Positions 63,201-64,000 of a DNA stretch of 64,000 nucleotides are shown here, piece after piece. The stretch lies in assembly GCA_021292105.1 (NCBI GenBank), contig CM037865.1, positions 74,106,128 through 74,170,127 of the forward strand. The letters run 5' to 3'. Source of the DNA: Anadara kagoshimensis. Taxonomy: Eukaryota > Mollusca > Bivalvia > Arcoida > Arcidae. The translations under genes and the position numbers were made by a program. Position 1 is the stretch's first letter. Every line of letters starts with the position of its first letter. The notes under the pieces are model-generated. The model was not told the DNA's origin. It saw only the letters and a program-made list of their open reading frames with translations, and made no database searches.

Positions 63201-63935
63201 TTCTTAAATCCACAGAAAGTAGAGCCCACAAAATGATTATCGTTTAAGTACATATATAATTCCTAGTACATGTAATTATTTGTTTCTTAAATTTATATTA
63301 AAGGGAAGAGAATTCTTAATACAGACAATACAAGAAGATATAAATAAAGCACAGAGAAGACTGGAAGAGCTTAACCAGAGGAGGTTATATGAGGAATATG
63401 AAAGAGAAAAAGATAGAATGCAAAGGTATTGTAAATATAATGTAAATTCTCAATCCTAGGGGCAGATAATTACATAGCTGATGTAATTGGAAACTTACAT
63501 AGGATTTTAAACACAACGTAGAGAAGAGTTCATAGAATAACCTTAGTGTCCTTGTCATTGTCTAATGTTAAAGGTTTTAGTAAAAGTATTTTGATGGTTT
63601 TCTACAATTAAGCTGTGCTCACAGTTCTTGTGGCTCTTATTAATGTAACTTGGTGTAAGAGTGTCCTAATTATTGTCTTAAAACACTGAATATAATAGAC
63701 ACAGTAGAATAGGGTCAGTAAATTACATTTGACCAACATGAATGGTGTACAATACCATAAATTCAATCATGGGTTTTCTCATATGTTTTATATTGGTGAT
63801 GTATTATGTGTTAATTATAGGTTAGAGAGAAAATTAGAAATTTTCGAAAAAGAAAGAGAGGAGCGACAACAAAGATTACAGAAAAGACAACAGAAAAAAC
63901 AAAGAGAACAAGAGGAATATCAGCGTAAACAAAGA
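5230..63935 (+). CDS. AFDN: afadin/Canoe homologue, 24 exons visible, partial at both ends
   Basis: This spliced gene encodes the junctional scaffold afadin (Canoe in flies). In the known family it binds Rap/Ras GTPases through two RA domains, nectins through its PDZ domain, and F-actin and alpha-catenin through its C-terminal part, at adherens junctions. The sequence shows, in order, RA1, a polybasic linker, RA2, FHA, DIL, PDZ, a long low-complexity region and a charged C-terminal helix. Signature strings include FRPDMRML, MPESTFTRSISNPE, QLNW, CRVNAALTIQLFSQLFHF, LPFLLPEDGYSC and AELMTRTG. Splice sites are GT-AG and phases agree across exons 1-24, except for single-base shifts at 41935-41938 and 61336-61338. 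The codons before exon 1 (human N-terminus, about 35 residues) are not found in 1-5229, and no stop codon is reached by 63935. The visible length is about 2,305 codons, already longer than human afadin, mainly because of exons 21-22. Confidence 0.97.
5491..5930. mobile_element. MITE-like element with GTTCGTACAG / CTGTACGAAC ends
   Basis: The left end GTTCGTACAG at 5491-5500 is the exact inverse complement of CTGTACGAAC at 5921-5930. The interior, about 440 bp, is built from short inverted runs (CTCCTTAAATTT against AAGTCCTTAAATTTGG) and repeats of CCCTAAAAAG. It lies 70 bp after exon 1. No transposase ORF is present. The target-site duplication is unclear. Confidence 0.7.
6229..8820 (+). mobile_element. 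non-autonomous Helentron/HINE-like element with tandem-repeat core
   Basis: The left terminus GCTCACCTGA (6229-6238) is the inverse complement of TCAGGTGAGC (8789-8798). The right end carries the perfect 12-bp palindrome GGCCCATGGGCC (8805-8816), followed by TCTTG and a T run. Between them is a (GTGC)n patch near 6272-6298, a unique stretch with GGTCAAGGTGACCT, then fourteen 145-bp repeats. Inverted subterminal repeats, a hairpin near one end and a tandem-repeat core are known features of Helentron-derived elements. The family assignment is inference. No protein is encoded. Confidence 0.72.
6756..8740. repeat. 145-bp tandem repeat array, about 14 copies
   Basis: GTTAATTATCTCGAAAACTA (or a close variant) recurs at 6756, 6901, 7046, 7188, 7333, 7478, 7623, 7768, 7913, 8057, 8202, 8347, 8492 and 8637. 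Nearly every step is 145 bp; one step is 142 and one is 144. Each unit contains ACTTTTTGTATAGGCAT, GAATGTTGTAG and AAAGGTCAAGGTCACA. The copies differ by scattered point changes, most in the unit at 7913-8056. It is the core of the element at 6229-8820. Confidence 0.95.
9955..10305 (-). mobile_element. tRNA-derived SINE, copy B, minus strand
   Basis: On the minus strand it starts ACCACTGTGGTAGCCCTGTT (box A region), then GGTTCAATCCCC (box B) and GGGGTCTGACCCAAGACTTG. It ends near CCATTACTTTACTCAACTC. It is the fullest copy of the family here, about 350 bp. The 133-residue minus-strand ORF overlapping it (10077-10478) is SINE sequence, not a gene. Confidence 0.85.
10977..11222 (+). repeat. 63-bp tandem repeat, three copies plus a partial
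   Basis: TAAAGGTCAAGGTCATT starts at 11011, 11073 and 11136, each unit ending TATAGTGGGGTTCCATA. The block opens with GCTCACCTG at 10977-10985, the same string as the terminus of the element at 6229. It shares AAGGTCAAGGTCA with that element's core, so it may be a truncated relative. A 24-base A run follows at 11266-11289. Confidence 0.85.
11340..12010. repeat. diverged repeat rich in GTTGAAGTTGTGGCTTATTGG
   Basis: Strings such as GAAGTTGTGGCTTATTGGC, GGCCATCATTGTTG and GTAAAGTTGAAG return at irregular spacing of roughly 50-80 bp over 670 bp. The copies are too diverged to set a clean unit length. The ORFs here on either strand are products of the repeat. Confidence 0.7.
12945..13060 (+). 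mobile_element. SINE-like fragment with tRNA-type promoter boxes
   Basis: CATGGTAGCTCAGTGTAAGG resembles a tRNA box A, and GGTTGCAGGATTGATCC a diverged box B 45 bp later. It is followed by CTGGTCTAGCACGTC rather than the GGTCTGACC of the main family here, so it is either a different SINE or an old copy. Confidence 0.5.
14205..14299 (+). CDS. AFDN: afadin exon 2: second half of RA1 domain
   Basis: The acceptor is TTTATTGCAG, ending at 14204, and the donor is GAG|GTGATG at 14300. The carried G plus 95 bp gives 32 whole codons, including VLSVQLNWGNDVREGRFLLK. This is the QLNW...REGRF(V/L)LK end of afadin RA1, the Rap/Ras-binding fold. It lies 8.8 kb after exon 1, across a repeat-filled intron. 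The 575-bp intron that follows holds a CATGCATG/CACACA repeat at 14359-14405 and a CT-rich run near 14680-14702, and nothing else I can name. Confidence 0.96.
14875..15133 (+). CDS. AFDN: afadin exon 3: polybasic linker between RA1 and RA2
   Basis: The acceptor is ATTTCAG, ending at 14874, and the donor is G|GTAAGA at 15134. It reads in phase 0 and leaves one base. It encodes a highly basic segment (KLSKREKKEKKKHDKKGK), then MPESTFTRSISNPEAVMKRR and RQQKVEKK. The same arrangement stands between the RA domains of vertebrate afadin, including the conserved TRSISNPE and MKRRRQQK strings. The Arg-Ser-Ile-Ser string fits a basophilic kinase site (inference). Confidence 0.96.
17138..17300 (+). repeat. 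hairpin-headed dispersed element (TATATCCCC ... GGGGGTATA type)
   Basis: TATATCCCCGATTCGAAAAA then GGGGGGGGGGTATACTGGTT form a hairpin-like head. It is followed by TTTGTCCTTCCATCCGACCG and a body with AAGTTTTCTCAGCAACTGC. The same design appears at 34015 and 37750. This is a common kind of bivalve dispersed repeat; the family name is not known to me. Confidence 0.55.
18236..18543. repeat. two GA microsatellites flanking a deleted SINE (minus)
   Basis: (GA)n runs lie at 18236-18276 and 18505-18543. Between them, 18303-18484 carries the SINE tail (TCTCAATCAAGAATATCTCA, CATCGCTAAGTGAAGG) and head (GGTTAGACCCC, GAGTGAGCAC, CCACTGTAGC) in minus orientation, with the middle of the element missing. 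Confidence 0.75.
19150..19343. repeat. short tandem repeat with GATATTCCAGAGATATC, then G run
   Basis: GATATTCCAGAGATATC or variants occur at 19167, 19208, 19242 and 19279 (steps of 34-41 bp), separated by GGGAAGATCATTGGGTTA-like text. A 14-base G run is at 19330-19343, ninety bases before exon 4. Confidence 0.8.
19434..19594 (+). CDS. AFDN: afadin exon 4: RA2 domain, N-terminal part
   Basis: The acceptor is TTTTTGTAG, ending at 19433, and the donor is CAG|GTAAGA at 19595. The carried G plus 161 bp gives 54 codons: GGTLKIYGETLKPDIPYKT, then a beta/alpha core ending KYGLEKE...LSLVQ. This is the beginning of the second Ras-association domain of afadin (human GGTLRIYADSLKPNIPYKT is near-identical). 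In the 1,202-bp intron that follows I saw nothing beyond AT-rich sequence. Confidence 0.96.
20797..20908 (+). CDS. AFDN: afadin exon 5: RA2 domain, middle
   Basis: The acceptor is TTTGACAG, ending at 20796, and the donor is AAAG|GTGTGC at 20909. It reads VLVPPEVEYHGGTIGEER then DHECPLAIAMQHPQNK and leaves one base. DxECPL is the conserved string in the second half of afadin RA2. An ORF continues past the donor into a SINE at 20962, but that extension is not coding. Confidence 0.94.
20962..21302 (+). mobile_element. tRNA-derived SINE, copy C, with 12-bp target-site duplication
   Basis: The head is AACCACTGTGGTAGCTCAGT (box A TGGTAGCTCAGTTGG), then GGGCTCAACCTT at the box B place and CAGGTCTGACCCAAGACTTG. 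The tail is ATTCTTGACTTGGACG ... CCATTACTCAACTC. CTCATTATGATG is found just before the element (20948-20959) and again at its end (21300-21311), a clear sign of retroposition. Confidence 0.92.
21335..21434. repeat. 25-bp tandem repeat, four copies
   Basis: Units of CATAAACGCCACAGTAATTT plus GAAGT start at 21335, 21360, 21385 and 21410, with only a few changes. They lie just downstream of SINE copy C. Confidence 0.92.
22430..22530. repeat. CTGT/CCGT microsatellite
   Basis: Alternating TCTGTCTG, TCCATCTG and CCGTCCGTCCGTCCGTC tetranucleotide runs span about 100 bp. The 86-residue ORF across it is a product of the repeat. Confidence 0.92.
22812..22976. repeat. tandem duplication, two copies of about 81 bp
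   Basis: TTTATATCCTCTATTTCTTG starts at 22812 and 22893. The copies run through TTTTTTGGTGGTGTGGGGAT to GCCAAGTACATGTTCAGTGG and differ at two or three bases, so the duplication is recent. Confidence 0.93.
23055..23204 (+). CDS. AFDN: afadin exon 6: end of RA2 and linker to FHA
   Basis: The acceptor is GCTTTTACAG, ending at 23054, and the donor is G|GTATGT at 23205. The protein starts GTMLFQLKLK, the last strand of RA2 (human GILVFQLKRR). A basic stretch follows (SRKGKHKKMRSISHDD), then KLPYLIELNP, the conserved entry to the FHA region. The RSIS string is another basophilic phosphosite candidate. The 491-bp intron that follows is AT-rich with no identifiable element. Confidence 0.96.
23696..23781 (+). 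CDS. AFDN: afadin exon 7: start of FHA region
   Basis: The acceptor is GTATTTTAG, ending at 23695, and the donor is CAG|GTATGA at 23782. It encodes DGSDNPKGKVHRLNLKFTEV and then GCDRSMYIQ, aligning with the family segment SPDGSDSRDKPKLYRLQLSV that enters the forkhead-associated fold. It is short (86 bp) but in phase on both sides. The 360-bp intron that follows shows nothing of note. Confidence 0.94.
24142..24348 (+). CDS. AFDN: afadin exon 8: core of FHA domain
   Basis: The acceptor is TGTTTTACAG, ending at 24141, and the donor is GAG|GTATGA at 24349. Its 69 codons run ILGPNIQPRHCVI, then DGIVTVTPTSPESETYVNN, then GMTVRFGKLSIFRFLDPNFEE. LGPxIQPxHC, TVTP, ETYV and the closing FxFxDP are afadin FHA landmarks. 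Human afadin FHA has no canonical phosphothreonine-binding history, so ligand binding here is not assumed. A 604-bp intron follows, AT-rich with no element identified. Confidence 0.96.
24953..25128 (+). CDS. AFDN: afadin exon 9: linker after FHA
   Basis: The acceptor is GTTATTCAG, ending at 24952, and the donor is AG|GTAATT at 25129, leaving two bases. It encodes a low-complexity linker (KMKKGQVPTEEAFQKRGMPP ... MDGASSRGSDRGHPQDDVQN). It is weakly conserved, as expected for the FHA-DIL linker, and was placed by phase and position. A longer upstream ATG at 24905-24907 would need the intron sequence and is rejected. Confidence 0.88.
25907..26022 (+). CDS. AFDN: afadin exon 10: linker leading into DIL domain
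   Basis: The acceptor is ATTGTTACAG, ending at 25906, and the donor is A|GTGAGT at 26023. It joins exon 9 through a split Ser codon and reads SRSPHDQSFGSQPDDRMMPP ... EEALPAALEFRDE. The end matches the family string LPASIEFRE that precedes the DIL domain. The 274-bp intron that follows is AT-rich. Confidence 0.94.
26297..26502 (+). CDS. AFDN: afadin exon 11: DIL domain, first part
   Basis: The acceptor is CTCTTGTAG, ending at 26296, and the donor is CAG|GTGAGA at 26503. Its 69 codons include EDAFLSAIILDGNNSAVQFK, LSPTYILYMAVRYCLSNAYR and the helix ALVNKIANMSHQAIQ. Human afadin has DSFLSAII...FKLSPTYVLYMACRYVLSNQYRP here. This is the entry helix bundle of the dilute (DIL/cargo-binding) domain shared with class V myosins. 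Confidence 0.97.
26629..26964 (+). mobile_element. tRNA-derived SINE, copy D, with target-site duplication
   Basis: The head is ACCACTGAGGTAGCACAGTT, box B is GGGTTCCAACCTC, then GGGTCTGACCCAAGACTTG; the tail ends ACCATTACTCAACT. TTCATTGCCA occurs on both sides (26618-26627 and 26969-26978). It lies in intron 11 of afadin, in the sense orientation. Confidence 0.9.
27099..27342 (+). CDS. AFDN: afadin exon 12: DIL domain, second part
   Basis: The acceptor is TATTTGCAG, ending at 27098, and the donor is G|GTATGT at 27343. It encodes NPAALAFWMANASEILHFYK, then a helix ending VQMAFHHLVRCLQ and TMPAFLDEND. LAFWMANASE(L/I)L is the diagnostic DIL string of afadin. The previous intron (26503-27098) carries a SINE, and the following one (27343-28363) a hAT-like MITE. 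Confidence 0.97.
27834..28269. mobile_element. hAT-like MITE with 15-bp inverted ends
   Basis: The left end CAGGGGTTTAAAATT (27834) and the right end AATTTTGAACCCCTG (to 28269) pair at 14 of 15 positions. GGTGA flanks both ends directly. The CAGGGG terminus is typical of hAT elements, but those make 8-bp duplications and only 5 bp match here. The interior is rich in GGAAGGTCC/GGACCT and encodes nothing convincing. The + ORF 27805-28080 is part of it. Confidence 0.75.
28364..28677 (+). CDS. AFDN: afadin exon 13: DIL domain, third part
   Basis: The acceptor is GTTTGGCAG, ending at 28363, and the donor is CAG|GTATAC at 28678. After a short linker it reads LSDVLDTLSSAMNLLRRCRV, NAALTIQLFSQLFHFINMWL and IEAWAEKQGLELAADCHLCR. 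This is the most conserved stretch of the window and is almost residue for residue vertebrate afadin. An ORF runs on past the donor into the intron for about 35 codons but is not coding. The 405-bp intron that follows has nothing notable. Confidence 0.98.
29083..29425 (+). CDS. AFDN: afadin exon 14: end of DIL domain
   Basis: The acceptor is TTTATTTCAG, ending at 29082, and the donor is G|GTATGT at 29426. It encodes AAHLLQAPKSNPDDIADISS, TCFKLNSLQLRELLQRYIP, then TVAEN-like VAENMADELTKTDGREVRLE and EDPDLQLPFLLPEDGYSCD. These are the last helices of DIL and its conserved C-cap. An antisense ORF at 29231-29419 is only a shadow. The 568-bp intron that follows contains a short repeat of TGTGAATGGG(G/C)CC near 29650-29700. 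Confidence 0.98.
29994..30079 (+). CDS. AFDN: afadin exon 15: DIL-PDZ linker
   Basis: The acceptor is TCAAACAG, ending at 29993, and the donor is GAG|GTAAGG at 30080. Its 29 codons read GLCRMVAQPSSRGDWTVYMS then NGDGPRIEE. The family has GxxRLIPHTRSPGTWTIYFEG here. It ends in phase 0 before an 11.8-kb intron, the second largest in the window. Confidence 0.94.
30849..32530. repeat. 47-bp minisatellite, 35 full units plus a partial
   Basis: CCTAAGAGCTCC recurs every 47 bp from 30849 to 32494, exactly 35 steps with no length change. Each unit carries AAGGTATATACTATACTGTA then TATTGTCAGTTTAC. Variation is limited to single bases (TTACGCC or TTACACC, CCAAGG or CCAGGG, AAGAGC or AGGAGC, one TATTGTA). 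ATATAC and GTATAT can pair across a six-base loop, and GAGCTC is present in every unit. Confidence 0.98.
32750..32935. repeat. 26-bp minisatellite, seven copies
   Basis: ACAGGTGTCACTGTATCTTG starts at 32752, 32778, 32804, 32830, 32856, 32882 and 32908, with identical copies joined by TACAGT. Because 26 is not a multiple of 3, all three + frames show the same cycling peptide. The ORFs at 32657-32982 come from this. Confidence 0.97.
34046..35380. repeat. 37-bp minisatellite with 479-bp higher-order unit
   Basis: The base unit runs TCTGTCCATCCTGTCAGTCC then TTCCACCTGTCTATTTG, 37 bp, with shortened and CATCATCC variants. The order of variants repeats at a distance of 479 bp: from about 34062 to 34560 the text matches 34541-35040 almost exactly, including the rare AGCCC and CATCATCC forms. 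The array grows out of the CTGTC part of a dispersed element whose head TTATGTTCCCCAAAGGGAGA starts at 34015. Confidence 0.95.
37224..37367. repeat. 24-bp tandem repeat, six copies
   Basis: ATGAATTATGGTATTGATGG plus AAGT or a variant starts at 37224, 37248, 37272, 37296, 37320 and 37344. As 24 is a multiple of 3, the minus strand reads an Ile/Asn/His/Ser repeat of 8 residues (ORF 37050-37418), which I do not take as a gene. Confidence 0.94.
37745..37960 (+). repeat. hairpin-headed dispersed element, second copy
   Basis: ATACCCCACACAACT ... AGTTGTGGAGGGTAT forms an imperfect hairpin, followed by CTGCTGTCTGTCAGTCTGTC and a body with CTGCAGTTATTGAACTAATT. It has the same layout as 17138 and 34015. 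Confidence 0.65.
39710..40085. repeat. diverged tandem repeat of about 135-145 bp, three copies
   Basis: The shared string is GTAATATTAACAAGGCATCA or similar, then (G)GGGTGGGTGA, CATTATAAATGAGT and TACTGTATA(T/C)CTAC. Copies lie near 39710, 39855 and 39990, with considerable divergence. Confidence 0.75.
40163..40291. repeat. 43-bp tandem repeat, three copies
   Basis: GTTAAAACATCATCACTATC then GGAGGACATTGTTAGAG starts at 40163, 40206 and 40249, near-identical (one GGTGG change and a final TAATTAG). Confidence 0.95.
41926..42062 (+). CDS. AFDN: afadin exon 16: start of PDZ domain, with apparent single-base frameshift
   Basis: The best acceptor is TGTATTTTAG, ending at 41925, and the donor is AAG|GTAAGA at 42063. 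The 3' two thirds read PKEPEVVSVTFNKVKGSMGL then SIVAAK. This matches the family's KEPEIITVTL...GMGLSIVAAK and includes the carboxylate-binding loop GLSI. From the 41926 acceptor all three frames hit a stop (41934, 41960 or 42010). The frame entering in phase 0 becomes correct if the A run at 41935-41938 were one base longer. The alternative is a weak acceptor ACCACAG, ending at 41954, which gives an in-phase start TPEPRPQPQ without any indel. I favour an indel, because 41925 has the better acceptor. The coding identity of 41955-42062 is secure. Confidence 0.9.
45180..45237. repeat. compound GT/GA microsatellite
   Basis: GTGTGTGTGGTGTGTGTGTG runs directly into a (GA)n tract. Confidence 0.93.
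46560..46695. repeat. dispersed repeat fragment shared with 25610-25680
   Basis: GGTGCTTCAAAAGGGTAAGC then ATCTCCTGTTTAGCTAGCTA here resembles GTGCTATGGAAGGGTAAGCA then CATCCTGTTTAGCTAGCTAG in intron 9. The segment CAGGGAAGTGAG(A/C)(T/C) with GGTGCTT is also doubled inside this block. The family is unknown to me. Confidence 0.6.
55075..55340. repeat. diverged direct repeats with GGTCT(A)TGGTGACC and ACACAAACC
   Basis: CAACTTGATCATAG(C/A)AGGGTCT, GGTGACCTTTTGT and CACACAAACC recur about four times with changes over 265 bp. The 107-residue minus ORF just downstream (55322-55645) has no support. Confidence 0.65.
56050..56115 (+). CDS. AFDN: afadin exon 17: PDZ domain, middle strands
   Basis: The acceptor is GTTTTACAG, ending at 56049, and the donor is ATT|GTAAGT at 56116. 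Its 22 codons, in phase 0 on both sides, read GDGQKERGIYIKSVVKSGAA then DI. Human afadin has GIYVKSVVKGGAAD at this place. The exon is isolated by a 14-kb intron on the left and a 947-bp intron (with a MITE) on the right, so it is easy to miss. Confidence 0.96.
56560..56767. mobile_element. MITE of about 200 bp with 30-bp inverted ends
   Basis: The left end GACGTATCGCC then TTCCACACCCACAATGTTC (56565-56594) pairs with the right end GAACATCGTGGGCGTGG then CCGGCGATACGTC (56733-56762), with four mismatches in 30. The pairing can extend a few bases outward (GAATC/GAATT). It is more GC-rich than its surroundings. It lies in intron 17 between two PDZ exons. No clean target-site duplication is seen. 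Confidence 0.82.
57063..57136 (+). CDS. AFDN: afadin exon 18: PDZ domain, third part
   Basis: The acceptor is CCTTTGTAG, ending at 57062, and the donor is AA|GTAAGG at 57137, leaving two bases. It reads DGRLQAGDQLLEVDGKSLVG then LTQE. This is the classic GRLxxGDQLLxVDGxSLVG run of PDZ domains. The 508-bp intron that follows is AT-rich with nothing to report. Confidence 0.97.
57645..57763 (+). CDS. AFDN: afadin exon 19: end of PDZ domain
   Basis: The acceptor is TTATTATAG, ending at 57644, and the donor is G|GTAAGA at 57764. It encodes KAAELMTRTGQTVTLKVAKQ, GAFYHGLATLLSQPSPIMQR. Human afadin has AAELMTRTSSVVTLEVAKQGAIYHGLATLLNQPSPMMQR, so the PDZ alpha-2 helix and last strand are complete. 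The 390-bp intron that follows shows no element. Confidence 0.97.
58154..58327 (+). CDS. AFDN: afadin exon 20: start of disordered region
   Basis: The acceptor is ATATCTCTAG, ending at 58153, and the donor is A|GTAGGT at 58328. It is rich in Pro, Ser and basic residues (SPKKPASPMINKQRPQEEGP ... HSRSSPSLN). It is 174 bp, phase 1 at both ends, so it could be skipped without changing frame. It lies where human afadin has its own disordered segment. It was placed by phase and position rather than sequence identity. The 371-bp intron that follows has nothing notable. Confidence 0.87.
58699..60129 (+). CDS. AFDN: afadin exon 21: 1,431-bp Ser/Arg-rich exon
   Basis: The acceptor is TTTACCTAG, ending at 58698, and the donor is C|GTAAGT at 60130. 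The exon is fully open for 477 codons in the frame set by exon 20. It is strongly hydrophilic: many R, S, N, D and Q, and a charged helical stretch near 59380-59510 (LHNKMQNFLERKKEKQATK). Phospho-like motifs recur: RSKSVGAL at 58881, RSKSTSDL at 59274, RSFSYGTQSLP at 59818, RSLSAHG at 59910, RSKSITSL at 60099. I recognise no domain. Vertebrate afadin has no exon like it that I know of. Its length is a multiple of 3 with phase 1 at both ends. Confidence 0.88.
60130..60874 (+). other. afadin intron 21
   Basis: AT-rich. I see no repeat or conserved element apart from a short G run near 60336. The minus-strand ORFs here (60050-60389) have no support. Confidence 0.7.
60875..62807 (+). CDS. AFDN: afadin exon 22: Pro/Gln-rich region and alpha-catenin-binding-type helix; apparent frameshift
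   Basis: The acceptor is CTACTTTCAG, ending at 60874, and the donor is GCG|GTAAGT at 62808. The first part (60875-61338) is Asp/His/Arg/Pro-rich and includes KSKSIPNL at 61000. At the GGG run 61336-61338 the coding frame shifts by one, and from 61338 the protein continues DDRPHSAYYPQTQDRPVVRN. Next come a Pro-rich block with three LPPPP strings (61981-62090), a Gln-rich block (about 62150-62500), and a charged helix with WDRDEKEKLQKM, LSPQEQDRLRKLRLEQEFQR and DDDEEDSDTD. The last part matches human afadin WKRDAKEKLEK...ESDRLRKLMLEWQFQKRLQE, the coiled-coil region tied to alpha-catenin and F-actin. Confidence 0.93.
63304..63425 (+). CDS. AFDN: afadin exon 23: charged coiled coil
   Basis: The acceptor is TATATTAAAG, ending at 63303 (weak pyrimidine tract), and the donor is AG|GTATTG at 63426. 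It reads GREFLIQTIQEDINKAQRRL, then EELNQRRLYEEYEREKDRMQ, in phase with exon 22. The heptad-like Leu/Glu/Arg pattern continues the C-terminal helix of the family. The introns on both sides (496 and 395 bp) show nothing notable. Confidence 0.9.
63821..63935 (+). CDS. AFDN: afadin exon 24: charged coiled coil, last exon in window
   Basis: The acceptor is TTAATTATAG, ending at 63820, and the donor is AGA|GTAAGG at 63936. It reads RLERKLEIFEKEREERQQRL then QKRQQKKQREQEEYQRKQR. It corresponds to the Glu/Arg-rich helix after the DDDEE acidic stretch in vertebrate afadin. No stop codon is reached. The window ends 65 bp into the next intron, so the C-terminal tail of the protein is missing. Confidence 0.92.
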
Positions 63936-64000
63936 GTAAGGTTCTTCTCTACACCATATTACAATACTGAGCTGGATTATACGGATTGTTCTTTACACAC

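Overview
The window is a stretch of an animal genome, most likely from a bivalve mollusc. It is AT-rich, with spliced genes, GT-AG introns of 0.3 to 14 kb, and dispersed repeats of a kind I associate with bivalve genomes: a GCTCACCTGA...TCAGGTGAGC element ending in GGCCCATGGGCC, tRNA-derived SINEs, and hairpin elements followed by CTGTC-rich DNA. The species cannot be fixed from the sequence alone.

One gene fills the window, on the + strand: the homologue of afadin (AFDN; Drosophila Canoe). Afadin is the multidomain scaffold that links nectin and Rap1 signalling to F-actin and alpha-catenin at cell-cell junctions. I trace 24 coding exons from 5230 to 63935, about 2,305 codons. The reading phases agree across all junctions, except for two single-base problems inside conserved exons, at 41935-41938 and 61336-61338. 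The first coding exon (N-terminus) lies upstream of the window and the C-terminal end lies downstream, so the gene is partial at both ends.

Domain layout: RA1 (exons 1-2, 5230-14299); polybasic linker (exon 3); RA2 (exons 4-6, 19434-23204); FHA (exons 7-8, 23696-24348); linker (exons 9-10); dilute/DIL domain (exons 11-14, 26297-29425); short linker (exon 15); PDZ (exons 16-19, 41926-57763); long disordered Ser/Arg-, Pro- and Gln-rich region (exons 20-22, 58154 to about 62570); and a charged helical C-terminal region (end of exon 22 to exon 24) matching the alpha-catenin/F-actin-binding coiled coil of vertebrate afadin.

No other protein-coding gene, rRNA or true tRNA gene is supported. The non-coding part is introns loaded with repeats. 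Intron 1 (5420-14204) holds a 2.6-kb Helentron/HINE-like element with fourteen 145-bp tandem repeats. Intron 15 (30080-41925) holds a cluster of minisatellites, including a 47-bp unit repeated 35 times with no length change and a 37-bp repeat organised into a 479-bp higher-order unit. Several SINE copies carry clear target-site duplications, and three MITE-like elements have terminal inverted repeats. Intron 16 (14 kb) sits inside the PDZ domain and is otherwise nearly featureless.

The observations most worth following are the two homopolymer frameshifts, the 1,431-bp exon 21 whose length and phase would allow it to be skipped cleanly, a recurring RSxSxxxL phospho-motif in exons 21-22, the HINE-like element, and the minisatellite cluster in intron 15.
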